64,000 nucleotides of DNA from NCBI RefSeq assembly GCF_950023065.1, contig NC_088678.1:13878580-13942579 (forward strand), in the 5' to 3' direction. Source of the stretch: Planococcus citri (Eukaryota; Arthropoda; Insecta; Hemiptera; Pseudococcidae). The number at the start of each line of letters is the position of its first letter. Within the stretch, counting starts at the first letter, position 1. Position numbers and translations under genes: made by a program. The notes below the pieces were generated by a model. The model saw only the letters and a program-made list of their open reading frames with translations, made no database searches and was not told the DNA's origin. Positions 24,901 to 36,900 of the stretch are shown piece after piece.

Positions 24901-27900
24901 GATCTTGTAGGTTTGTTGCATAGTAAGTTCATTTTATAACAAGAGCATAAATCCCGAAATGTTGTTGCAGCTTGGCTATTTGATAGTGTGTTTATGTTGA
25001 AATCACCACCTATAATGTTGAGAAAACCATTTTTGGATACAATTTTCATCACAGTTTCTAGCTTTTTGAAAAATACATCTATGTTACCTTGTGGTGGCCT
25101 ATATAGAGAGATAACATTCAATTTTCCCATGATGGATGTCATAGCTGCAACCTCAAAACTTGATTCATTATTTTTATCAACATATACCTAATTAATTGTG
25201 AGGAATGAATAGCACCTCATTTTAAAGACCTGGTATCCTACCTTCATTTAGCATAAGAACACTTTGAAAAATAAAATCTTAAATTGGAAATATTTTAATG
25301 TTTGGAAAACATTTTGAGTTATAACCTTTCATAAAAAGTGATCTGGAGGCGGAAATAAGCGTCCAAAAAAAATTTCATGAAAACAAAGTTGTAGAGAATT
25401 AAATTTCGAATCGACGTAATGTCGTTAGTTTTTTTCTAGAGTGCTTAGTTTTTGAGTTTTTCTCAAAAAACTAAAATTTCATGCTTTGTGCAAATTCATT
25501 TTTCTGTAAAGTGATCAATTTAAAAAAAAATTTCCATTTGGTACAAACTAATAAAAAATGCACTCCTTGTGACTATTTCTAACTGACAAACATTCAAAAC
25601 AATCAAAACTATTTGTTAACACTTTGTATGTAAGAAATTTGCTCAAAAAAGGTAGAGTTTTTTGAGATGTGACCTTATAACTCCAAACAACTTGCAATGT
25701 TATAGAAATTTTGAGTTAGGCCCTTTGCATTTTTTACATGATCTAAGCAGCATACCCGACTCAAAGTGTTATTTTTGAGATGTGACCTTATAACTCCCGA
25801 GGTGCGATATGAAGGAGAAGTGGGGTGAAATTCATGTGAGCCACGGCAGGATATAGGAGATGAGATAGGAAAAGCAACGAAGACATCCTAAAGGAGCTAG
25901 GAGCAGAGCCAATCAATGAACGGTCCCCTTGTAAAGTCAAATAATACACTCCAACTGGCAGGATCGAGCAGAGGAAGACCAACGAAAAGACTTGATGACA
26001 CATCAGCAAGCAATTCTTCCACAGTTTCCCAGACGGGCTGAACAGCTCACTGGGTCAAAGTTTAATGATGATGATGATGATCTACAAGTAAATGTTTAAG
26101 ATACCATCCTTGAGAAAATTTGAGTGCTTACATATTATGAAAAAGTAAACTAGGAAGGAGGGGAACGAGGAAACATGAAGTTTCTCAATTATGATATGTT
26201 CAACAGAAAACACGGGTTTTGACTCAAAATATCAATTCAAAAGCTGTTTGTGGGACCAACGGACCATATTTCAAAATTTTAGTAATCCTCTAAACAAAAA
26301 TAAAGTTCTTGAACAAAAAATGGTCAACAAAAACACCCCCACATTTCCTCTAAAAAATGCATTCCAGGAAAAGAAAGACATATTGTAAAATAAAGAAAAA
26401 ATTAAAAGCGTCTAAATCTTCAACTTATTTACCCTCATTCACATATCAGTCAAAACATTCTAAAGATATTGAAAAAAAAATCAAAATCTTCAGAAAAAAA
26501 AGAGAAGTGAAAGACAATTTAAATCAGGACGCTCGAAAAATACATCTCCCTTCTGAACATCCCCTTCTAATGTAGGTAGTTTTCACTTTTACTTTTAGTC
26601 TTCCCTCCTCTGGCGTCGCGTCGCTTCATCATTCAGAAATGAAAAACCAACGAAATGAAGATAACTCGCAAGTTTTTTCATCGTTTAGAATATTCGAGTT
26701 TGTTAGAAATTCGTTAATGGTAACTACACCATCGGATCACGTGGAGCACCCAAGTAAAAAAAAAATATCAGAAAAAAATTCCCACGCGCTATGTAAGACT
26801 TTACTGTTGTAGCTGTTTAGGTATACTGCGAGCCTTTTAATACTAAGTATAACCCAAACCATTCATAAATCTTGAACAAAGTTACTACCAAGGTGAGTTT
26901 GAAAAATACTGCAACGATTTCAGCACTATTAGAAGTAAATGCATTCTAATTTGTAGGTCTATGCCTCCAGAGAGTAATAAGTGCTTCGGAATTCATCGAG
27001 CTTGGAAAATGACTCTAGAGAGAGGGGAAAAACATATCTTTTGTAGAAGTTAAACGCCCAGCTACAAGTACTCGCTGAAATATTAATACATTAAACGATC
27101 ACTGGGTAAATACCAAACGTGACGGGGGTTTAGCTTAATGGCTGCGTTGAATAATTGATACAGCAGGGCCGAGAAGTCGAGACGAATTGTACATTACTTA
27201 CTATAGTGAATACCGACAACAACACGCTTGTAAAGAGACCCTTTCTGATAATCTTTTGTATATATGTATTGGCACCGTTCAACGCAATAATCGACTAAAA
27301 GAAATACAACTCTAAAATACGTATCTATCAATCCAAAAACTCGTTTGTAATTAACAAAATGATGGATTATTGTTTACCAAGTCTATCGAGAGAATGGGAA
27401 AAAAGCTTTTCTAGTTTGGAAAATGATAGCCTGGCGATACATTTTCGTTTCGTACCGAATAAAAACGCCGAATGTATCGCAGCAAGGATATAAAAATTTT
27501 TATTTTACGTTTGTTGTTATCCCTGAGTAGGTACGTATTTCGATTTTCACAGAAATCATCAAACACGAGTGTATAAAATTCGTCGACGAAAACGTCAGCC
27601 ATGAGCTAAGTCGTGAAAAAAACTAGCCCGTTATTTTAACGAGTGTATCGCGATAGGTTTTCATGGCACATGTAAATTAGAGAATGAAATTTTCCCATGG
27701 TAGAATACCGAATGAAATATTCGGTACACATGATGTTCACCAAGATGATAATTCTGATCATTGAAGATGAAAACTAAGCTCAAATTATATTTGAAACTAA
27801 AATCAGAACTGAATCCAAAATTAAAACTAAAAATTGAAGCATTGTAGAATAAAATTAAAATCTACTTAAGTTGAAATAAAGATTATTTGAAATTAAAATT

Positions 27901-30900
27901 GAAAATAAAGTCGAAATCTTTCAGATAAAAATTCAACTTGAAAAGGGCAAATGACAAAACAACCCGACAATTTCAACCGAATCAAAATAATTTTTCACGC
28001 TTTCTCTTCCATTCAATCTACTCTAAACTAACTCGCGTTTCCTCGAGGGAAAAAACATAGTAAAAGTTGTAACGAAATTTTAACAATATAGTAGAAATAA
28101 ATTGTCCAAGTCCATTCGATTCAACCATCTGTGCAGTAGGCTGGAAACATTTCCAAGTACGTTTTCGCAAAACATCGAGTGAAAAATTTCGATAAAAGGA
28201 AAAATTTTCACGGTCACCAATAGCAACATTGACCCAAATAGGTAGTTATCAAACTCGAACCACTCTCTCCAATAATGATGTAACTTAACATCGTTTACCA
28301 ACAATTTACAAGGTACTCGGAGAAGAAAAAAGTGGCCGTGTTAGTATACTGTATTTGGTGAGATAAACCTACCAAAATGGTACCGATTAAAGCCTCCCGC
28401 AGTCGCAGTCGGTTTCGATAAAGTTTTTACCAAGTTTAAAAAAGTTGTCAGTTTGAGAAATCACCTGCGAGTAAAACAATTCCAAATTAAATTCTCTTGC
28501 GTTTTAGATAAATAGTTGTCGTTAACTCGGTCTGGGATAGACCTATGTTGAAAAATCTTTGTAGGTTGAGTTCGTAGAGGAAAAAAAACTATAGCGCGGG
28601 TATCTACAAATTCAATTCGACGAGCTTATCGTATTTCATTCGTGTGGTAATACTTACATGTGTCGGTGTTTGCATTATCAACCATTAATCCCTACCCTAC
28701 TATTTCGTGTTCGCTCAATGAGTAAAAAAGTAAAGAAACAAATTGACGTACGAGAAATTTGAAGCAGGTTACGATGAATCATGAAATAATCATGCATTAA
28801 AACACGCGCACACGCGTAAGTTGGTACGTTTAGGTGTTTCCTATTTCCCCGTAGGTATCTTCAAAATGCGAACTGAGAAACCTCGAATTAGATAGTAAAA
28901 TCTTACATATCACAGCAGATTTTGGTAATTTTTCGATTTTTCTTCTTCAAAATTGGCTGTGGCTGGAGGGGAATTGGGGTTCATAATATACTCAAAATAA
29001 GTGAATATTTCAACTCAGAAATCTATAATAAATGACGCGTCACATGGTAATTTCAATTTTTGGGGTTTTTGGGCATTTTCAAGAGCAGGGCGGGGAGAGG
29101 GAGGGAATTCAATGAGCTTGGATCGAACGCTCAACAAATATTCAAACATTTCCTAGAATAGAAAAACTAACTCAAGAAATTCCAAAAACATAATTTTTCC
29201 AAGCAATGAAAAAATTTTAATAATTTTTTTTTCAACATTTTTGTTTCCAACTTCAATTTTTTAAAAATGGTTCGAACCACATTTTTTGCCAAATACTTAT
29301 TAACAATGTTTTGTACGAGTAATTCAGCAATCACTGAAATTTCATCAATTTTCGTTACTTTCAGGTCATTTAAAAACCATTTTTACAGTTTTTAGAATAC
29401 CTATGCACTTTATGTGAATTTTTCTCATTCTCCTAACAGTTCGAATAAATCTAGTCAATTTTTTATAGGTAGTTTTCAACAACTTTGATGTCAATATTTG
29501 AGCATTTTTCTCAATGTTTTGGTTAATTTTTGGAATGTTTCATCAATTTCCATTTAATAAATTTCAACGGTTTCCATCACATTTCAAAATCTAAGTAGGT
29601 ACTTATTTGTATTTTTTCAAAACTTTGCTCAATTGCAGTGTTGTCAGTTTAAAACAGTACCATATGGAACGTCGAGAAAAAAACAGACAGTGTTTAATAC
29701 AAAATTCAGTTACAAATTTTTTTTTGTTCTAAACATTTTTTTCAACTCAATTTCCTAGTGTTTTTTTCCATTTCTTGTTGAAAAAGTAGTGAAATTGAAT
29801 TGACTAAATTTTTAGATTTTCATTTTTCTTCCTGCATTTTTTTAATATTTCTTGGACCTTACAGCTATTTTATGACGTCGTATCTTAAAAGTTGATGACT
29901 GTATAAGTAGGTATTTAAAAAACTGAATCCAAAACAAATGACTTTGTGTTTAAAACGTGTGTAAAACATGTTTAAAACACGTTTAAAACACATGAGAATT
30001 CAGGAGTTTTAAACCACGTTTTAAACAAAAAAAAAATGTTTGTTTTGTCTTTTTTTTTCAACATTTTTTTCCAAAACTGCAAATAGGCTATGCTGTTTTT
30101 TTTTCATTTTTTTTGTTTTAGGTATTTTTTACAATAGGTTAGGTGCTGCATTTTCGAAGAATTACATTCAATTTTTAAAATTAATTTTTGGTAAATTGTG
30201 ATAATCTAAGCTATGTACTTTGAACGCTAGAATACAAATTTTAGGACATTTAGTCGATTTTTATTATTTGAAGACTGAAGAGTGATACTTATTCCAAAAC
30301 TCGCTTTGTCCATTTTCACAACTTTTCAGGAAAGAGGAAAAACAGTTTCCCTTTAAACGGGTAAATTGGCTTTTTAGGCAAGTTTAACACTTTATTTGGG
30401 TGAATTTATGAAGTAGGAGTGTAAGTATACACTTCATCCACTGAATACTGCTGAAAAAAATTTCAATAAAAATGGACAAAGCGCGTTTTGGAACATTATT
30501 TTTTTTTTTTAATTTTGAGTGAATTGGCTATTTAGGTGAGTTCAACACCTCATTTTGGTAGGTTGATGATGTAGGAATGTGAGTTAATACTTACTTCATC
30601 TACCAGGTACCGCTGAAAACCCAACTTCTATAAAAATGGACAAAGCGAGTTTTGGAATATCACTCTTCATTTCATTTCTTGAATTTATTAAATGCCAAGA
30701 TCATCAAAATTCATTTTCACTTTTGACCGCCATCATTTCTCATTTTTTGCATTTTTTTTTTTTGAATAAGTAACTAAATGGATGATAATTTTTTTAAATT
30801 TATCAGTAGGTATAATATAGCCCTGGCAAAAGGTAATAAACAGCATATATGTGAGGGCGCATACGGAAAGGGACCATATGACCAAAAGTAAAATTTCACA

Positions 30901-33900
30901 GGAGGGAGGTTTAAAGTTTTGCGTTATTTCCCTAGTTTTAAGGTAAGATTATGTACGGCTATTCCAACTTCGAGGGTCCTACATACTACCACACATTCAC
31001 CCACCCCCTCCAGGCCTCCATGCAATGACCTGTACTGGTCAAATTAGGCACTACAAAGTTGATATAGTGAGCTATTCAGTTGATATTATCAAGAATTTTA
31101 GAGTCTTAATTTCGATAAAAATCATTTGCAGCCAATTGTGGCAATGTTTTTCGGTTCAACTTGTGTTTTTTATATAGTTTCAAAAAAAAAATCAGTTATA
31201 TAGGTATATTATTAAAAAATACATTTCATAAGTCGATACCGGTGGCTAGGTGTCTGTACTGATGGATCATCTTGCCAGGAGTCCTGAAATCGGGTTCTGC
31301 TGCTGGAAAACATCTTTTATGATTCTTTCCACTTATGTCTATTTAAAGTCACAAGTTTTTGTAAAATTTTCATTTTTTACGCGTTTTTACTTCTTTTTTC
31401 AAATTTTTTGCGTCATTTTTCAATTTTTATGAGTACCTAATAAATTTATGCATGCTTCGCCTAAAAGTAAGAAAATTTGATGAAATCATAAAAATTGGGG
31501 CCTGTGGAGGGTTCCACTCGATTTTTGAAGAGTGTTGAAAATAATGTAAAAATTCGCGTATACATTGTAATCGTTTATTTACTTCGTAATTACTCGTAAT
31601 TCGTTGTATTATTGAGATACATTGTATCGTTTACATTTCCGAGAAGTCAAAAAACATCAATCGTGACTTTTAGATTTTTCTATTCGAATTCTCCGATTTC
31701 TATTCGAATTATTACCGTTTTACGATTCCGTTCGCATTATGGTGATTTTATTCCATTTTATTTTCGTGTATATATCTTTGTATTAGTGTTAATATGTTCG
31801 AATACACTTTTATTTCGAATGTGCGCATCATATTTTCAATTTGACAAAAAAAAAGAAAATTGATTTTTTGGTCATAAGGTCCCTTTCCGTATGCGCCCTC
31901 ACATATAGGAACACTAGAATAAGAGTACGAATTGGAAATTTTAAACTCTCAAAACAAGCAGAAATAAACAGAGGAGTTTGCCAGAGTTGCCCACTCTCTT
32001 GTGTTTTATTCAACATGTACATCGGATCACATGGTAAAAGAATGTCAGAAAATGAAACCAAAAGGAATCAAAACAGACAAAAGGCAGAAAATATCAACAG
32101 TACTATTCGCAGATGATCAAGCAGTACTAGCTGAAACAGAAGATGACCTACAGAGATCAATGTACAATCTAACAAAGGCATTGGAAAAATATGATATGAG
32201 ATTATCCTAAGAGAAAACAAAAACAATGTCTTTCAAAGGAGAAGAACCAGTAAGAAGCAAGATTGTAATAAATGGAAAAATCATCGAACAGGTCAATAAA
32301 TTTCAAATACCTGGGAAACATGATATCATACCAGGGAGAAGTAGATGTTGGTGGAAAGATTGCAAAGTTCCTGAGAGTCAGTGTACTGATATATAGGACC
32401 CTGAGAAGCAGTAAGGTGTGAAAAGAAACAAGATTGAAGGTGTATAATACCTTTACAATACCGATGATGACTCATGGAAGCGAAGTATGGACACTGAAGA
32501 AATCTAATAAAAGAAGAATAACGGCAGTGGAGATGAAATTCATAAGGAGAACGGCAGGGATGACTCTCAGAGACAGAGTCCCATCCGAGAAAATAACAGC
32601 AGATCTCGGGGTGAAGCCAGTCATGAAGAAGATAAAAAAGTACGTATAGGAAAGATTGGAGAAATCATGTCGAAAGGATGCAGGAAACAAGATCGCCAAA
32701 ACAAGTCCTCTAATGTACACTAACGGGGAAAAAATGCAGAGGGAGACCAAGGAAGAAACTCACAGATACCTCAGGCTCATCCTCAGCAAGTTCCACACTA
32801 TAGTAGACAGGCCAACAAGCCTACCGCTTATAAGGAAACGATGACAACGATCTTTCTTACCGCCTGTTCTCACTTTCTTTCTTTCGAACCCAATTTTTTG
32901 AGGCGGATGAGGACGAGAAGGAGAGATGATGAGGGGAATCGCGTTGAAAATTAATTTCTATAATGAGAAAAAATTCAATACTTACCCCTTTCCCCGCTTT
33001 AGAAGCTGTCAAACAATAACTATTGTACTGGATCAAAATGACGTCGACATGAAATCGTGTACGTATTAAATTACAATCTGTATCAGCAAAGTACCGCATT
33101 AAAACAGCTGTCATTGGCATTGATAAACTTTCGGCAATTCCAATTGATCATATTTTTTGAAAGATCACCCAGTAAAAGTAAACGTTCACATATAACTTGT
33201 AACATACCTACTCAAAAATGGTAGGCAGTGTAATTTCGTTGTTTACCGAAAAATAATACAGCATGGGCAAAGCCAAAGGTGTAGAAGGAAACCGCAAATA
33301 TTCTCTGGTTTCGCAATATATAAAGAGCTCGTATACAGTTTCACGATGCCATTCGGTGCGATATTAATATTTATGAGATACTCGCGACGAAAACTCATTT
33401 CTTAAAATCCTACAGGCGTTGGTTAGATACGAGTATTTTATTCTGTTATTCGTCGTTATCGGAGAGTTTTGCGCATTTGATTCATTCCAGGGTCTTTGCA
33501 CCTTCACCTTTGGATAAAGCTCGCTTTTAATTATTACCTTCATACGTGATACTCGTATTTTGCCACGCGTACCGCAAACATTTCCTTCTTCTCGAATACC
33601 CATTAGTATTTTTCTTTTATTACGTCTTATATTGTCGAAACCATCGACATCGAGTATTGTTTTCTCTTTGCTCGTATTCGCGTCTGGTAAAAAAACACGT
33701 TAATTAAGATGGCGAAAGCGATATTTCTTAATTTATCGAAGATACGAGTACGAAATTTTCTGAATTGGAAAATAAATTCCGTTTGTGCGCAATAATGTTT
33801 ACATAGCGAAAATGCGTGCTGCTGGTTCATTCGACGAAGGAAATGAGTCGGTCGGATTTACTCGTACACGTTGCGGAAAGTGCAAAAACGACCTTTCTCG

Positions 33901-36900
33901 ATCACCATAATAACGCTGCTCACCTTATATCAACGCATAAAATAAACGTCGGTCGTCGTTGCTGGAAATTTCAATTTTCTCTACGTACCTAATAATGATT
34001 TATGTGTAATGGCGCAATTCGAGCCTATACTGTAAGGAGTATGTCACATATAATTTGAAAAATTACCCATTAATTGAATGCTACACTATTATTAATGATT
34101 CCAGTATGATGTTGGTTTTTGAAAAGTATATACCGGAGAAAAAACGCCTTTTGTGTCAATCTAAAAAGTCTTTATATTGGTCAATCATATATATGGGCTG
34201 TCATTAGTAGGTATATATATACGAGTAACGCGGATGAAAAACTTTTATAAAAGCCAGAGAGCTACGAAAACCTAATACTTTTCCTTTTAACTGACGTTTT
34301 TCCTACCGGAATGTCATTCAGTTTGAGTTAATCCGCGTTGAATTGGTACTTTGAACGAAAGCAATGTATAAACCATTTAAACATGTTGCCAAAGGATTAC
34401 CTTTATCGATGTCGAATTCCGCCTATGCTATTCGGTGTTCACCAATGCGAATAAATCAAAATGTAGGATTAAATTTTAAGATGCTCGTTATGTGCTGTAA
34501 ATTCTTACGCGCGCGCTGGGTAGGTTTGGTATATTTATACGAATCAATCAGACGTTTGTGAAATTTGGCTAAAATGCGTAGAATAAGTAGAAAGAGAAAT
34601 TATGGGAAAATGTTGCGTAGTAGGTATAGGTAGTTTAGTCGTTTGAAATTTATGAAGTTCAGTCTGACTTTAACGACGCTCGTATTATTGAATGGCAGCG
34701 AAGTTACAGGGTACCCTGCCAGCTTGAGGGTGTTAATTGTTTCCAAGGTAATCCCTTTTGTGCGTTGATATGTTAATGATCCATTTCGAATGATTATACT
34801 TACTCCGAATTCAACCTGCCATTTTCAAATTTTTCTCGCCTCGATGACAGTTGAAGGTATTTTTTCACACGATTTTTTTGTAAAATTTTAGTTAAAAAGC
34901 GGATGATATGCGTTGAGCAGTCTTGTTTTTTTTTCACAGCCTATTCAAAAAACTTATTATTCAAATCTGATTTTCCAGTAATTTGACTGATTCCTAAATT
35001 GTGATTGGATTTTTTTAGTGTGCGTAGCACACTATTAGTTTCGGTCTGAAAATGAAAAAATTCTTTGGAACGAATGTTCTCTTAGATGGAGGGGCCGATT
35101 TTCTTGAAATTTTCACACGTAGATGTGGTCTAACGTGAGGCATGGAACGCCGTAATTATAATTGCAATTACTCAATTAGCTTCTTGAGTAATTGCAATTA
35201 ATTACGAAAATTTGTACCAAAAAAAGAATAAAAAGGGGAGAAGGGCCATATCAAAAGGGACGCCGACAAAAGCGAAGCCGCCGTCAGTTAAATTTCAAAA
35301 TTTATGTAACACCACAGGGGTTCTAAAATCTTTTCTATTGTTCAATTTTCGAATTTATTTTTCAAAATTGAACAATAGAAAAGATTTTATCAAAAGGGAA
35401 GCCGACCCCTCTGGTGTTATATTTATCAAAAGCCAAGCCGACACCCTTTATGTTCACTTATCTGCCGGTTTTTATTGAATTGAGCGAACACAACGGGTGG
35501 TAAAAATTTATTTTTGAAGAGCCTTTAAATTTTCAAAATTGAACAATGAGAAAGGTATCAAAAGCGGCGCCGACATCTGTTTTAAAATGTAACACTGCAG
35601 GTGTCCTAAAATATTCTTATCTACAGTGTTATCTTTCCCTTTGTTCAATTTCAAACATTTCTCTATTGTTCAATTTTGAGAAAGGTCTTTAGAGCACCTG
35701 CAGGTGTTTCATTTACACACCTTTAGTACCTAGACAATGAAAGCAGGTGGCTACCCTTAGTAACCAAATCCCACCAGTCATTTGCGCTTTGGCTGTGCTC
35801 CAGAGAAGTTCTATCCGTGTCGCGTTATACTTTCGAGCTTTCGGTATTGTGCTGTGCATTTCATGTTGCATAGTGCTTTCGAGCTTTCGTTTTTGCGTAT
35901 AGTGCTTTCAATATTACGTTGTGCTTTTGATATCTTATAGTGCTTTTTTAATCGCGTTGTGTTTTCGAGCTTTTGAACTTTCAGAATTGCATTGTGCTTT
36001 TATCAAAATCGTGTTGTGCTTTTTTTCAAAATCGCGTTTTGTTTTCACCTTGTTTTTTTTTTCATAATCGCGTTGTGCTTTTTTTTCAAAATCACGGTGT
36101 GCTTTTTTTTTGAAAACGCGTTGTGCTTTTTTTCCGAAATTGTGTGGTGTTTTTTTTTAAATCGCGTTGTGCTTTTTTATTTCACAATTACTTTGAGCTT
36201 TTTTTTCAAAATTGCGTTGTGCTTTTTTCCGAAATTGCGTAGTGCTTTTTTTTTGAAATCACGTGGTGCTTTTTTTTAAAAAATCCCATTGTGCTGTTTT
36301 TTGAAATTGGGTTGTGCTTTTTTTTTCTGAAATTGGGTCGTGCTTTTTTTTCATATTCCCGTTGCGCTTTTTTTTCAAAATCTTTTTCAAAATCACAGTG
36401 TGCTTTTTTTTGAAAACACGTTTTTTTTTTTTTTTTGAAATCACATTGTGCTTTTTTTTCTGGAATCATGTTGTGCTTTTTTTTTAGAAATCGGGCTGTG
36501 CTTTTTTTTCATAATTGCGTTGCGCTTTCTTTTCAAAATCGCGCTGTGCTTTTTTTTCTGAAATCTCGCGTTTTTTAATTAAAATCGCGTTGTGCTTTTT
36601 TTCAAAATAGTGTGGTGTTTTTTTAAAATCGCGTTGTGCTTTTTCATTTCAAAATCACGTTGAGCTTTTTTTTCAAAATCATGTTGTGCTTTTTTCCGAA
36701 CTTGTGTGGTGCTTTTTTTTGAAATCGCGTTCTGCTTTTTTTTTTGAAATCGCATGGTGCTTTTTTTAAAAATCCTGTTGTGCTTTTTTTTCTGGAATCG
36801 TGTTGTGCTTTTTTTCAGAAATCGGGTTGTGCTTTTTTTTCATAATCGCGTTGTGCTTTTTTTCCGAAATCTCTTGTTTTTTTATTAAAATTGGGTTTTG

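Larger units (their letters stand above)
20055..25157 (-). mobile_element. Jockey-like non-LTR retrotransposon, 5' truncated, interrupted in its 3' UTR
   Basis: The coding part is 25142-22644. The 3' UTR continues from 22640 toward 20055 and is split by the foldback element 20378-22524. The minus-strand 3' end reads AAAATAAAGTTGATTTGATT, typical of jockey/CR1-type elements with an AATAAA and a short repetitive tail. The endonuclease lacks its N-terminal half, so the copy is 5' truncated near 25157. The upstream junction falls in repeated sequence and cannot be fixed to the base. Confidence 0.85.
19359..25809. mobile_element. Composite nested block with inverted ends
   Basis: TATCGCACCTCGGGAGT followed by AAGGTCACATCTCAAAAA at 19362-19396 is mirrored inverted at 25763-25807. 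RTE LINE sequence lies on both outer sides (to 19358 and from about 25810). The interior holds a sequence at 19439-19500 repeated directly at 25158-25223, a jockey-like LINE and a foldback element. The outer element belongs to the same repeat family as 59498-60665. Some LINE sequence between the two sides is missing, so the history includes deletion. Confidence 0.6.
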
